From JBBSHJ01 sp038253135 (GTDB taxonomy: Bacteria; Actinomycetota; Actinomycetes; Mycobacteriales; QHCD01), in the NCBI GenBank assembly GCA_038253135.1, contig JBBSHJ010000025.1, positions 1-37,579 of the forward strand: a stretch of 37,579 nucleotides of DNA, read 5' to 3'. Made by a program: the position numbers and the translations under genes. Every line of letters begins with the position of its first letter. Position 1 is the stretch's first letter. Under the pieces are notes generated by a model. It ran no database searches. It saw only the letters and a program-made list of their open reading frames with translations, and was not told the DNA's origin. Positions 23,857 to 32,469 of the stretch are shown piece by piece.

Positions 23857-26193
23857 GTGGCGTCTTCGGTGCCGACAGGGTGCGGTACGACGGGCCAGCA
23901 GTTGCTGGCGAGGGTCCGTCGGGGCGCGGTCGGCGCCGATGACGACGGACCGATCACCCACGTCGAGGCCGTTCCCGCGCGGCCGGGACGGCGTACCGAC
24001 TGGCCCCGGTGGGCGTCGCCGCTGCTCGTCTCCCGGCTCACGGCGCGCGGGATCGCCGGGCCCTGGGCGCACCAGGCGGAGGCCGCAACGCGGTTGTGGG
24101 ACGGACAGTCGATCATCATCTCGACCGGGACCGCCTCGGGGAAATCGCTCGCCTACCTGCTGCCCGTGCTCTCGGCCCTGCTCGAGGACGAGCGGGCCAC
24201 CGCGCTCTACCTCTCCCCGACCAAGGCGCTGGCGGCCGATCAGCTCCGGTCGATCCGTGCGCTGGCCCTCGCCTCGGTGCGGGCGGCGGCGTACGACGGG
24301 GACACCCCCCGGGAGGAACGCGACTGGGTGCGGGCACACGGGCGCCTGGTGCTCACCAATCCGGACATGCTGCACGCCGGGATCCTGCCGATGCACGCCA
24401 AGTGGTCATCGTTCCTGCGCCGGCTGCGCTACGTCGTCGTCGACGAGTGCCACGGCTATCGCGGTGTCTTCGGCTCGCACGTCGCGCACGTCCTGCGCCG
24501 GCTCCGCCGCGTGTGCGCGCGCTACCGGTCCGAGCCGGTCTTCTGCCTCGCGTCCGCCACCGTGTCGGACCCGGCCACCTCCGCGAGCCGGCTGGTCGGG
24601 ATGGCGCTGCACGCCGTGACCGATGACGCGTCGCCGCACGGGGCGAGCACCTTCGCGCTGTGGGAGCCGCCGCTGTCGGCGCTGCTCGGCGAGCATGATG
24701 CGCCGGTACGCCGGCCGGCGACGACCGAGACGGCCCGCCTGCTGGCCGACCTGGTCGTGGAGGGTGCGCGGACGCTCGCCTTCATCCGGTCCAGGCGGGG
24801 CGCCGAGGTGGTTGCGCGGTCGGCCGCGCGGTCGCTCGCCGCCGTCTCGCCGCGCCTCGCCGGCCGCGTCGCGGCGTACCGGGCCGGCTATCTCGCCGAG
24901 GAGCGGCGCGAGCTCGAGGCGGCGCTGTCCGACGGGCGGCTGCTCGGCGTCGCTGCCACCAACGCGCTCGAGCTCGGGATCGACATCACCGGCTTGGATG
25001 CCGTGGTGCTGTGCGGATTCCCGGGCACCATTGCCTCGTTGCGGCAGCAGGCCGGCCGCGCCGGCCGCGCCGGCCGCGACGCGCTGGCCGTCTTCGTCGC
25101 CCGCGACGACCCGCTCGACACCTATCTGGTGCACCATCCCGATGCGATCTTCGGGCGCCCGATCGAAGCGACGGTGCTCGATCCGACCAACCCCTACGTC
25201 CTCGGCCCGCAGCTGGTGTGCGCGGCGCACGAGCTGCCGCTCACAGAAGCGGACCTGCCGCTCTTCGATGCCGAGGCGGCCGGCCCGGTCCTCGCCGATC
25301 TCGTCCGCCGCGGCCTGCTCAGGCACCGGCCCACCGGGTGGTACGCCGCGTCCCGCGATCGGCTCGCCGTCGACATCCGCGGCACCGGCGGCGAACCGGT
25401 GCGGATCGTCGAGGGAGCGACCGGCCGGCTGCTCGGGACCGTCGACCCGGCGGCCGCGCATCACACCGTGCATGCCGGCGCGGTCTACCTGCACCGGGGC
25501 GAGTCGTATGTCGTCGACGAATTCGACCTCGAGGACGCCGCCGCTCTGGTGCACGCCGACGAGCCGGACTGGACGACCTCGGCCCGCGACGTGACCGACA
25601 TCGCGATCCACGAGACGCTGCGCACCCGTCAGGCCGGGCCCGTGTCGCTCGGCTTCGGGTCGGTCGACGTCACGAACCAGGTCGTGTCCTACCTGCGGCG
25701 GCGGCTCGGTTCCGGCGAGGTGCTCGAGGAGGTGCCGCTCGCGCTCCCGCCTCGTACCCTGCGCACCCGCGCCGTCTGGTACGCCGTCACCGCGGAGGCG
25801 CTCGCTGCCGCCGGACTGGCCCGGCCGGACGTGCCCGGCGCGGCCCACGCCGCCGAGCACGCAGCGATCGGCCTGCTGCCGCTCGTCGCGACGTGCGATC
25901 GCTGGGACGTCGGCGGCGTCTCGACCGCGCTGCACGAGGACACCGGAATGGCCACCGTGTTCGTCTACGACGGGCATCCCGGCGGTGCCGGCTTCGCGGC
26001 CCGCGGCTACGAGGCGATCGACACCTGGCTGGCCGCAACCCGCGCGGCTATCACCGCCTGCGAGTGCGAGACCGGCTGCCCGTCGTGCGTGCAGTCCCCA
26101 AAATGCGGCAACGGCAACGACCCGCTGGACAAGGCCGGCGCGGTTCGCCTGTTGAGCCTCGTCCTTCGGGCGATCGGCGATCCGAGCCACTGA
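23857..26193 (+). CDS. DEAD/DEAH-box helicase with C-terminal Cys cluster
   Basis: A 778-residue superfamily-2 helicase. Walker A is TGTASGKS (residues 90-97), motif Ia SPTKALAADQ, motif II DECH (196-199), motif III SAT in LASATVSD, and motif VI QQAGRAGRAGRD. The C-terminal part ends with CECETGCPSCVQSPKCGNGN, a four-Cys set of the DUF1998/MZB type that probably binds zinc. It unwinds nucleic acid with ATP; related proteins (MrfA/YprA type) take part in DNA repair. The gene is the one found beside the Tad-like operon in mycobacteria and streptomycetes (Rv3649-type position). Start: GTG at 23857; the upstream open frame is low-complexity. A strong hairpin follows the stop. Confidence 0.94.
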   Translation: MASSVPTGCGTTGQQLLARVRRGAVGADDDGPITHVEAVPARPGRRTDWPRWASPLLVSRLTARGIAGPWAHQAEAATRLWDGQSIIISTGTASGKSLAYLLPVLSALLEDERATALYLSPTKALAADQLRSIRALALASVRAAAYDGDTPREERDWVRAHGRLVLTNPDMLHAGILPMHAKWSSFLRRLRYVVVDECHGYRGVFGSHVAHVLRRLRRVCARYRSEPVFCLASATVSDPATSASRLVGMALHAVTDDASPHGASTFALWEPPLSALLGEHDAPVRRPATTETARLLADLVVEGARTLAFIRSRRGAEVVARSAARSLAAVSPRLAGRVAAYRAGYLAEERRELEAALSDGRLLGVAATNALELGIDITGLDAVVLCGFPGTIASLRQQAGRAGRAGRDALAVFVARDDPLDTYLVHHPDAIFGRPIEATVLDPTNPYVLGPQLVCAAHELPLTEADLPLFDAEAAGPVLADLVRRGLLRHRPTGWYAASRDRLAVDIRGTGGEPVRIVEGATGRLLGTVDPAAAHHTVHAGAVYLHRGESYVVDEFDLEDAAALVHADEPDWTTSARDVTDIAIHETLRTRQAGPVSLGFGSVDVTNQVVSYLRRRLGSGEVLEEVPLALPPRTLRTRAVWYAVTAEALAAAGLARPDVPGAAHAAEHAAIGLLPLVATCDRWDVGGVSTALHEDTGMATVFVYDGHPGGAGFAARGYEAIDTWLAATRAAITACECETGCPSCVQSPKCGNGNDPLDKAGAVRLLSLVLRAIGDPSH

Positions 26194-26198
26194 AAGTC

Positions 26199-26220
26199 GG
26201 CGCGCCGTCTCCGGCGCGCC
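26199..26220 (+). terminator. Hairpin terminator after the helicase gene
   Basis: GGCGCGCC, GTCTCC, GGCGCGCC: an 8-bp perfect stem with a 6-nt loop starting 6 bp after the helicase stop codon. No U-tract follows, as is usual for actinobacterial terminators. Confidence 0.6.
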
Positions 26221-26320
26221 CGCATCTCGGCGCGCGGCGTCGACGCGGCATCGCGTGCCATCCTTTGAAGCAACGGTCCTGCTCCATCCGAGGGGCCGGC
26301 TGTCCGATCGGGAGGTGCCT

Positions 26321-26692
26321 GTGGCAGTCGCTGGTGGTGTGTTCCTCGTCATCGCGACGGTGCTCGTCGTCGCGGCGCTGGCGAGCAACACCAAGTCGGT
26401 CGATGTCCACCTGTTCGGGATCGACATCTCCGGCATATCCGTCGGGGCCGTCTTCATCGGCGGCATGATCACGACGATCCTCGCCGTGCTCGGCCTCATC
26501 CTTTTCATCGCCGGCATGCGCCGCAACCGGCGCAAGCGGGTCGAGCGCAAGAGCCTTCAGAAGGAGAACAGGCGGCTCAACACCCAGCCGACGAGCACCC
26601 TCTCCGATCTGCAGACTCCGGCCTCGCCCGACTCCAACGGCTCCTCCGGCGACGTCCCCGACTTCACCAAGGACCCGCCCGACAAGCGCTGA
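26321..26692 (+). CDS. Small two-helix membrane protein, LapA (DUF1049)-like
   Basis: A 123-residue protein with two hydrophobic helices (VAVAGGVFLVIATVLVVAAL and IGGMITTILAVLGLILFIAG), joined by TKSVDVHLFGIDISGISVGA. A very basic region follows (RRNRRKRVERKSLQKENRRL), then a polar tail rich in Ser, Pro and Asp. The pattern of two helices around a VHLFG-type link and basic exit is that of LapA/DUF1049 proteins of the cytoplasmic membrane, whose bacterial members help assemble cell-envelope components. The GTG start at 26321 has a perfect GGAGG 5 nt upstream; a frame open further upstream has none. It lies between the helicase and the 3' end of the Tad operon, where many relatives have a cold-shock gene. 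Confidence 0.72.
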   Translation: MAVAGGVFLVIATVLVVAALASNTKSVDVHLFGIDISGISVGAVFIGGMITTILAVLGLILFIAGMRRNRRKRVERKSLQKENRRLNTQPTSTLSDLQTPASPDSNGSSGDVPDFTKDPPDKR

Positions 26693-26727
26693 TCGGTCCG
26701 ACGCGCGATCCACTCCGGACGATGCCG

Positions 26728-27111
26728 TTATCGACCTCCGGACGGTGCGGGGCCGGCTCGCGCCCGGCCGACCGCCGTGAACCGACCTGGGACGACACTG
26801 CTCACAGCGACCGCGGCCGACACGAACGCGTCGGTGCCGTCGATCCGGCAGCTCAGCACGCGGGCGCCGTTGGCCGCCGCGATCGTCGCGGCCCGACCGC
26901 AGGCGACCGACTCGCCCTCGATCACCGAACCTGCCGCCGCCAGCGCGGCGAAGTCGGCCGCCGCCTCCGCGCGGTGCCGGGCGACCACGGCGAGGCCGCG
27001 ATACATCCCGATGAGGCCACACACGACGACGATCAGCGTGATGGCCAGCACCCAGATCGTGCCGCTGCCATCGTCGCTGGGCCGGCGCCCTCGGGCGGTC
27101 TCACCGATCAC
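26728..27111 (-). CDS. TadE/TadG-like protein of the helicase/secretion neighbourhood (Rv3654c-like)
   Basis: A 127-residue protein with one N-terminal transmembrane helix (SGTIWVLAITLIVVVCGLIG) after a short basic leader, then ARHRAEAAADFAALAAA, the conserved pattern of this TadE-like family (prepilin-like pseudopilin). VACGRAATIAAANGARVLSC follows, with two Cys. It is the last gene of the operon and starts at a GTG overlapping the upstream tadE stop by 4 nt. The protein likely sits in or is exported by the Tad/Flp apparatus; its function in actinomycetes is not established. Confidence 0.88.
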   Translation of the reverse strand: MIGETARGRRPSDDGSGTIWVLAITLIVVVCGLIGMYRGLAVVARHRAEAAADFAALAAAGSVIEGESVACGRAATIAAANGARVLSCRIDGTDAFVSAAVAVSSVVPGRFTAVGRARAGPAPSGGR

Positions 27112-27560
27112 GGGCGGCCCGGCTCGCGCAGCGCGACGGCCGTGGCCGACACGGTGAATCCGGGCAGGAACGTCCCCAGCGGGCGCACGACCGCCCGGAC
27201 CACGGCGCGCACCTGACCTGGACCCGACGACACGAAGATCGACGCGCCACGCGGGGCGGTGGCCGCGGCGTAGCCCCGTGCACCACCGTCATCACCCCGT
27301 GCGGCCGCCCGCGCCGCCTCCCGCGCGGCGTCGACGCACCGCAGCTGTGCGCTGATCACGGCCACCGCGGTGAGCGCGAACGCCAGCAGCACGACCAGCG
27401 CCGGCAGCGCGACCGCGACCTCGGCCGTCACCATTCCCGAGTCGGTCCGCAGCCGCGAAAACCGATGCCGCACCGGCGATCCGCGACCGGCCGGACCGCT
27501 GACCGGGACAGAGTCTGCCCTGCCGGCGGACGGCCGAATCCCGGATCGCCGACCGGTCAC
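27108..27560 (-). CDS. TadE-like pseudopilin (Rv3655c-like)
   Basis: A 150-residue protein with a polar, Arg-rich leader of about 40 residues, then the pilin-type segment DSGMVTAEVAVALPALVVLL, in which the Glu and following hydrophobic helix are the TadE/Flp prepilin signature. Next comes LRCVDAAREAARAAARGD and a Val-rich C-terminal part. Cleavage before the helix by the prepilin peptidase is expected. Start: GTG overlapping the flp stop by 4 nt; its own stop overlaps the next gene by 4 nt. It belongs to the pilus-assembly/secretion complex at the membrane. Confidence 0.9.
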   Translation of the reverse strand: MTGRRSGIRPSAGRADSVPVSGPAGRGSPVRHRFSRLRTDSGMVTAEVAVALPALVVLLAFALTAVAVISAQLRCVDAAREAARAAARGDDGGARGYAAATAPRGASIFVSSGPGQVRAVVRAVVRPLGTFLPGFTVSATAVALREPGRP

Positions 27561-27769
27561 AGCTTGACCGACAGGGCGGACCTGATGATCGAGCTGAGCG
27601 CGCTCATCACCGCGCTGCTGGTCACCACCTTGTAGAGAACGGCGGCGAATGCGACGGCCGCGACCGTGCCCACGGCGTACTCCGCTGTGCTCATCCCACT
27701 GTCACCGACCAGCCGGCGGGACACGATCGCGCGCACCCGCCCCCAGGTCCGGTGCATCGTTGCTGTCAT
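27557..27769 (-). CDS. Flp-like pilin, DUF4244 family (Rv3656c-like)
   Basis: A 70-residue protein: a basic leader, then GDSGMSTAEYAVGTVAAVAF and AAVLYKVVTSSA. The G/STAEYA sequence followed by a hydrophobic helix is the actinobacterial Flp-type prepilin (DUF4244), and the Glu before the Tyr is the processing-site mark. ATG start with GGGAGG 5 nt upstream. It is probably the main subunit of the pilus or pseudopilus assembled by the genes upstream. It is separated from tadC by a 232-bp gap, so it may have its own promoter, and it overlaps tadE by 4 nt. Confidence 0.9.
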   Translation of the reverse strand: MTATMHRTWGRVRAIVSRRLVGDSGMSTAEYAVGTVAAVAFAAVLYKVVTSSAVMSALSSIIRSALSVKL

Positions 27770-27932
27770 GGAGCCTCCCTCGGGACCGCCGCGGCGGTGG
27801 ATCCGCCCGGCGCTGCACCGAGACTCGCCGATTCGCAGCAGCCGAGGACCTCCCCAGCCGAACCGGTGGATGACCGATACCGCTGTGCACACCCGCCCCC
27901 CGTCGAGCCGAACCTGTGCTATGCGCTCGGAT

Positions 27933-27962
27933 TGCCGGCCGGGGTAGTGCCGGCCGGGGTAG
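27933..27962. repeat. Two tandem 15-bp units in the tadC-flp gap
   Basis: TGCCGGCCGGGGTAG occurs at 27933-27947 and again at 27948-27962 with no mismatch. The gap otherwise holds no gene. It lies upstream of flp on the minus strand, in the place of its possible promoter. Confidence 0.75.
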
Positions 27963-28001
27963 TACAAACTCGTGTGCTGCGGGCTCGGTGTGACACCGGA
28001 T

Positions 28002-28775
28002 TCACGCGATGGCGTGCCGGAGCACGCCGACCACGACCGGTACGACGCCGATCGCGACGAATGCCGGAAGGAAGCACAGGCCCAGCGGCAACATCGCAAG
28101 GACAGACGCGCGCCGCGCCGACCGAGCCGTGCGCTCGACCCGATCACGACGCACCTCGTCGGCGGCAACGTCGAGACCGGCTGCGATCGCGCTTCCGGTC
28201 TCACCGGCGCGGCACACCGCGCGGGCCACCGGCGCGAGCACAGGATCGTCGGCACAATCGCGCCAGGCGATCTGCGGCTCGGCGCCGAGCGTGCTCAGCG
28301 CGGCCACCCGTCCGATCTGGGCCTGCAGGGACCCACCGACCGCGTCGGCGGCGACCGCCAACGCCCGCCCCGGTGCGAGCCCGGCCCGCAGCGCCACCGC
28401 CGCCAGCTCGAGCAGCACCGGCAGGTCGCGGTCACGCGCCGGATCCGGTCTCGGCCGGGCGCTGCCCGGCAGCCGCGGCACCGCGACCTCCGCGGCGAGC
28501 GCTGCGGCCAGGCCCGCGACCGATCCGAACCAGCCGCCGAAGAGCGCCACCGTCGCCGCCAGGCAGGCGACGCCAACAAGATGAGCCACCAGCCGGGGGC
28601 TCAGCTGGCGCTGGTCGTGATGTGGTGGGTGATGCGGCGCCCGGCCACCCGAGAGCGTCCGGCCACCCGAGAGCGTCCGGGCACGCGAGCGGGCCAGCGC
28701 CGACGACGTACGACGCCCCGGCCAGCACACCAGCGCCAGCGCCACGACGATCGGCACCGTGGCGGACCCGTTCAC
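28002..28775 (-). CDS. tadC: Type II secretion F-domain protein TadC (Rv3657c-like)
   Basis: A 257-residue inner-membrane protein with hydrophobic helices near the N-terminus and around VAHLVGVACLAATVALFGGW, and a C-terminal one in ASVLAMLPLGLCFLPAFVAI. Between them is a soluble T2SSF domain (DLPVLLELAAVALRAGLAPG, AVCRAGETGSAIAAGLDVAA). With TadB it forms the membrane platform that the TadA ATPase drives. The GTG start at 28775 overlaps the tadB stop by 4 nt, like the other joints of the operon; an ATG 21 nt further out is less consistent. The linker after the first helix contains a duplicated SGGRTL segment. Confidence 0.87.
   Translation of the reverse strand: MNGSATVPIVVALALVCWPGRRTSSALARSRARTLSGGRTLSGGRAPHHPPHHDQRQLSPRLVAHLVGVACLAATVALFGGWFGSVAGLAAALAAEVAVPRLPGSARPRPDPARDRDLPVLLELAAVALRAGLAPGRALAVAADAVGGSLQAQIGRVAALSTLGAEPQIAWRDCADDPVLAPVARAVCRAGETGSAIAAGLDVAADEVRRDRVERTARSARRASVLAMLPLGLCFLPAFVAIGVVPVVVGVLRHAIA
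28643..28678. repeat. In-frame 18-bp tandem duplication in tadC
   Basis: GGCCACCCGAGAGCGTCC is present twice in direct succession (28643-28660 and 28661-28678), giving the protein two copies of a SGGRTL-type hexapeptide. Being a multiple of three it keeps the frame and expands the linker after the first helix. Confidence 0.75.
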
Positions 28776-29869
28776 TGCACCGACCGCACGATCCACTCGG
28801 TCCAGGCCAGGCCGGCCGCGTCGAGCACGGTCCCGACCACCAGGGCTGCCTGCCCGATCGACGTCCGGGTCAGCGTGTGCACGGGGTCGGTGCCGAGCAT
28901 CGAGCCGAGCGCGATGCCGACCACCGGCAGGACCGCGAGCAGCACCGCGGTCGCCCGCGGACCGGCCAGCTCAACGGACAGATCGCGACGGAGTGCGGCC
29001 GCGGCGCGTACGTCACGCTCGACCGCGCCGACCACGTCGGCCAGGGCCGATCCGGTCGCACCGCTGACCGTCCAGGCCGCAGCGAGGCGGTGCAGGCCGG
29101 CGCCGACGTCGTCGGGAGATCGGCTGCGGCGTGCCCGGTCCGGCGACGGGCCCGTGGCGGCCACCACGCGCGCGTGGCGCCGGCCGGCCGGGCGCACGGC
29201 CTCGCGCATGGTTGCGCCGGCGGGCCCGACCATGCCGGGGGCCGCGTCACCGGCAACCGGCCGGCCGTCATTCGCTGCGCACTCACGCAGGACCTGCGTG
29301 GGGTCGCCGCCGAGCGTCGCGACCGACGCGGCCATCGTCAGGGCGCGGGCCACGCGCCCAGGGGAGGAGGCGGCGCCGGGGGGCTGGCCGCCGGAGCCGG
29401 ACCCTGCCGTCTTCCCGTGCGGTGGCCCGGGATCGGCACTCTCGCCGGAGCGGACCGCCGCGTCGGAGAGCGTTTGGGCGGCGTCGCGAAGCGCAGCACC
29501 CGGTGCCGCGCCGGCCCGCAGCTCGCCGACCAGCGCCTCGACCGACTCCACCAGGGCCGCGACCTCGCGGGCCGCGGCCCGCCGGGAGAGGGTGGCGACC
29601 ACCATGCGCGTCGCCATGGCGCACAGCAGCGCAGCACAGCAGGCGACCACGACCCCGCAGCTGAGGAACCCGGCCACCCCGCCCGCGATCGCCGCATGCA
29701 GCGGCGCGCTGCGCGGTGCGGTCAGGCGCGCCAGCCGGGACGCGGCCGGGGCAGCTGCGGGTCGCGCACCGGGCCGCAACGCGCGCGCCCGCGCCGCCGC
29801 CGGATGCTGGACCGGATACGCCAGCAGGGCCAGCCCCAGGAGGCCGCACACGGCCGCCGGGCCGGTCAT
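28772..29869 (-). CDS. tadB: Type II secretion F-domain protein TadB (Rv3657c/58c-like)
   Basis: A 365-residue membrane protein. It starts with a hydrophobic helix (AAVCGLLGLALLAYPV), has further helices around AIAGGVAGFLSCGVVVACCA and near ATAVLLAVLPVVGIALGSML, and carries the T2SSF domain (VESVEALVGELRAGAAPGAA, LHRLAAAWTVSGATGSALAD). A low-complexity Gly/Pro/Ser insert lies mid-protein (residues about 150-180), unusual in length. With TadC it forms the inner-membrane platform. Start: ATG overlapping the tadA stop (ATGA); a far longer open frame upstream is not real. Its stop overlaps tadC. Confidence 0.87.
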   Translation of the reverse strand: MTGPAAVCGLLGLALLAYPVQHPAAARARALRPGARPAAAPAASRLARLTAPRSAPLHAAIAGGVAGFLSCGVVVACCAALLCAMATRMVVATLSRRAAAREVAALVESVEALVGELRAGAAPGAALRDAAQTLSDAAVRSGESADPGPPHGKTAGSGSGGQPPGAASSPGRVARALTMAASVATLGGDPTQVLRECAANDGRPVAGDAAPGMVGPAGATMREAVRPAGRRHARVVAATGPSPDRARRSRSPDDVGAGLHRLAAAWTVSGATGSALADVVGAVERDVRAAAALRRDLSVELAGPRATAVLLAVLPVVGIALGSMLGTDPVHTLTRTSIGQAALVVGTVLDAAGLAWTEWIVRSVQ

Positions 29870-31083
29870 GCCGGGCCAGCGGTGGAAGGCGTCCCCGCGA
29901 TCGCGCCGCCCAGCGCGTCTGGGCCGAACCCGCGATCGCCGAGGAGCCGGCGCAGCCGACCCGCGCCGGGCACGGGCCCACCGTCGCGGCGCCAGCCGGC
30001 GAGCACCTGCACTCTCGCGTCCGCGCGGCCGAGCACGCAGATCTCCGCGACCCGCCGCACGCCGGCGCGATCTCGCGCCAGGTGGATCGCGACCTGCAGC
30101 GCCGCGGCCGCCTGACTGTGCAGCGCCGCCGCGTCGAGCCCGCCGAGCCCGCCGAGCGCTTCGAGTCGGGCCGGGAGTTCGGTCGCGCTGTTGGCGTGCA
30201 CCGTCCCGCAGCCGCCGTCGTGCCCGGTATTGAGCGCCATCAGCAGCTCCACCACCTCGCCGCCGCGAACCTCTCCGACGACGATCCGATCGGGCCTCAT
30301 CCGCAGCGCCTGCCGGACCAGATCGCGCAGGGTCACCGAGCCGGCACCCTCGATGTTGGCCGGACGGGTGATCAGGCGTACGACGTGGCGGTGCCGCGGC
30401 CGGAGCTCGCCGGCGTCGTCGGCGATGACGATGCGTTCGGCCGGATCGACCAGATCCAGCAGGCAACCGAGCAGGGTCGTCTTGCCGGTGCCCGTGCCAC
30501 CGGTGACCAGGAAGGCGATCCGCGCCGCGACGATCGCCCGCAACACGGCCGCGCCCCGTTCATCGACGGTGCCTCGGCGGACTAACCCGTCAAGATCGAG
30601 CGCCCGCCGCCGCATCACCCGCAGCGAGAGGCAGGCGCCGTCCGCCGCGACGGGGGGCAGGATCGCGTGCACGCGGATCCCGTCGCCGATCGTCGCGTCG
30701 ACCCACGGCTGGGCATCGTCGAGCCGTCGCCCCGCCAGCGCCGCCAACCGCTGGGCCAGCCGGCGTACCGCCGCCTCGTCGGCGAACCGCACCGGCGCGC
30801 GCTGCAGCCCGCCGCCCCGATCGATCCACACCTGATCCGGCGCGTTGACCAGCACGTCGGTCGTCTCCGGGTCGGCCAGCAGCGGCTCCAGCGGTCCGGC
30901 GCCGACGAACTCCGACTGCGCCGCCCGCACCAACTCCAGCAGCGCGGTGTCCCCGACCAGGCCGCCGGTCTCCTCGCGCAGCACGGACGCGACCGCGGCC
31001 GGTGATGCCTGACCTGCACCCCGGGCCAGGCGGCGGCGCACCCGATCGGCCAGCGCCGGATCGAGCGGATGACGCTCTCTCAC
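29866..31083 (-). CDS. tadA: Tad/CpaF-type secretion ATPase TadA
   Basis: A 405-residue hexameric ATPase that powers pilus or pseudopilus assembly from the cytoplasmic face. The N-terminal domain has FVGAGPLEPLLADPETTDVL and VNAPDQVWIDRGG; PWVDATIGDGIRVHAILPPV is the link. Walker A is VTGGTGTGKTT with Lys201, the Asp-box DDAGELRPRH, Walker B in RPDRIVVGEVRGGE, and the His box GHDGGCGTVHANSA. GTG start overlaps the ssd stop by 4 nt (GTGA). tadA, tadB, tadC, flp, tadE and the tadG-like gene follow in order, so the secretion unit is complete except for outer components and a recognisable prepilin peptidase. Confidence 0.93.
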   Translation of the reverse strand: MRERHPLDPALADRVRRRLARGAGQASPAAVASVLREETGGLVGDTALLELVRAAQSEFVGAGPLEPLLADPETTDVLVNAPDQVWIDRGGGLQRAPVRFADEAAVRRLAQRLAALAGRRLDDAQPWVDATIGDGIRVHAILPPVAADGACLSLRVMRRRALDLDGLVRRGTVDERGAAVLRAIVAARIAFLVTGGTGTGKTTLLGCLLDLVDPAERIVIADDAGELRPRHRHVVRLITRPANIEGAGSVTLRDLVRQALRMRPDRIVVGEVRGGEVVELLMALNTGHDGGCGTVHANSATELPARLEALGGLGGLDAAALHSQAAAALQVAIHLARDRAGVRRVAEICVLGRADARVQVLAGWRRDGGPVPGAGRLRRLLGDRGFGPDALGGAIAGTPSTAGPA

Positions 31084-32252
31084 CCGGCCACCGCCGCGGG
31101 TGACGGCATCTCGAGGTAACCGAAGATGCGCCGCGCACACGTCAGCAGCGGCCCGCGACTCCGCGTGCCGGGCAGCTCCCCTCGATCGATCGCGGCCGCC
31201 AACCCGCGCTCACGCCCGAGTGTCGTGATCAGCGGCAGCCCGGCCAGATCCGCCAGGAGGCGCGGGTCGAGCCGGGACGATCGGCAGCTGCGTACGACGA
31301 GCCCGGCGCGCGCCGTCGCGGCCCGCACCTCACCCGCGACCACCATCGATGCCGCCGCCGCGCGGACGTCCGCCGGGCACACGACGCACACCAGATCGGC
31401 CAGCCCGAGGAGCGCCGCCTGCTCCCGGACGGCCCAGCGCGGCAGGTCGATCACGGTCGTGCCGCCGGCTCGCGCCAGCGACATGACCACCGACAGGGCG
31501 GCCTCCGGGGGCACCGGATCGGCGGACGGGTGGTGCGGCGGATCCGACGGCACTCCACCCCAAACCGGGCCGCCTGCCCGGGTCCGGGCCGGCGCGAGGA
31601 CCGCCACGCTCTCGACGCTCGGCAATGCCGCACGTATGGCCGGCCCTGACAGCCGGCCCTCCGCATCGTGCAGTGCCGGCCAGCGCAGCCCCGACGCCGT
31701 CTCGGCGCCGATCAGCAGGTCGGCCCCGCCGCCGACCGTGTCGAGGTCGACAAGGGTGGCGACCTCGCCGGACCGTGCCGCCGTGACGGCGAGCGTCGCC
31801 GCGAGCATCGATGCGCCGGCCCCACCGCAGCCGCCCACGGCGCACACCACGTCGCCGACACCCGAGGACCGGTCCGCCGTCTCACCGAGCCGGCGTACCA
31901 GCCCGTCCTCGCCGAACGGCAGCACGTAGACACCGTCGGCACCGAGACGCAGCGCCGATTCCCATTCGGCCGGCGACAGCTCCTGACGCGCAATCACCAC
32001 GGCCGGTCGCCGCCGGGCCAGATCCGACCGCGCGCACAGGTCGAGCACGTCCGCGCCGACAAGCACCAGGGGCGCACAAGACCACGCCGCCCGCGCGGTG
32101 ACCACGTCCCCCGCGACGGCAGCATCCACCCGGGCCGCGGCCGCGAGGCGCAGGCAATCATCGAGCAGATCCGGCGATCCGGTCACGACGAGCGGCTGCC
32201 GGAGGTCCGCCGGCGGCGCGGCCACCGCACCGACCGCCCGATCCGATCGCAT
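31080..32252 (-). CDS. ssd: Ssd-like CpaE/septum-site-determining ATPase (Rv3660c-like)
   Basis: A 390-residue protein of the MinD/ParA-type CpaE group. A receiver-like N-terminal region (PLVVTGSPDLLDDCLRL to VYVLPFGEDGLVRRLGE) precedes the ATPase: VVCAVGGCGGAGASMLAATL is a deviant Walker A, VDLDTVGGGADLLIG the Walker A' side, and TVIDLPRW the Walker B side. Where typical ParA proteins have KGGxGKT, the first Lys is missing here, so ATP binding is uncertain; mycobacterial Ssd also deviates. It may localise the secretion machine or influence division. Start: ATG with GGGAGG 7 nt upstream. It heads the operon, and the 6C RNA lies on its 5' side. Confidence 0.88.
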   Translation of the reverse strand: MRSDRAVGAVAAPPADLRQPLVVTGSPDLLDDCLRLAAAARVDAAVAGDVVTARAAWSCAPLVLVGADVLDLCARSDLARRRPAVVIARQELSPAEWESALRLGADGVYVLPFGEDGLVRRLGETADRSSGVGDVVCAVGGCGGAGASMLAATLAVTAARSGEVATLVDLDTVGGGADLLIGAETASGLRWPALHDAEGRLSGPAIRAALPSVESVAVLAPARTRAGGPVWGGVPSDPPHHPSADPVPPEAALSVVMSLARAGGTTVIDLPRWAVREQAALLGLADLVCVVCPADVRAAAASMVVAGEVRAATARAGLVVRSCRSSRLDPRLLADLAGLPLITTLGRERGLAAAIDRGELPGTRSRGPLLTCARRIFGYLEMPSPAAVAG

Positions 32253-32403
32253 TGAGATCCTCCCGCCCGCTACGGACGGCCGCGCCGGCCGCCACGCACC
32301 GAGCACACCCCACCGACCGCGTCGAAAACGGGATCCGGCCGAGCCTGTGGATCGCGTGCGCGCCTGTGGACGGCGTACGACGGCGGGCGCCGCGTCGTGC
32401 TAG

Positions 32404-32431
32404 GCGAGCGGCCCGAAGCGAGCGGCCCGAA
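32404..32431. repeat. Two tandem 14-bp units near ssd
   Basis: GCGAGCGGCCCGAA occurs at 32404-32417 and 32418-32431, followed by GCGG, the start of a third unit. It lies between the ssd start codon and the 6C RNA. Confidence 0.75.
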
Positions 32432-32469
32432 GCGGCGGATCAGCACGCCGGTGCCGACGCGGCGACCGG

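Noticed and set aside
25055..25080. GC-rich triplicate GGCCGCGCC
   Set aside because: It encodes the repeated AGRAGRAGR of helicase motif VI, so the repetition follows from the protein.
24406..26550. A 714-codon minus-strand frame opposite the helicase
   Set aside because: The helicase motifs on the plus strand are complete and this frame shows none of its own.
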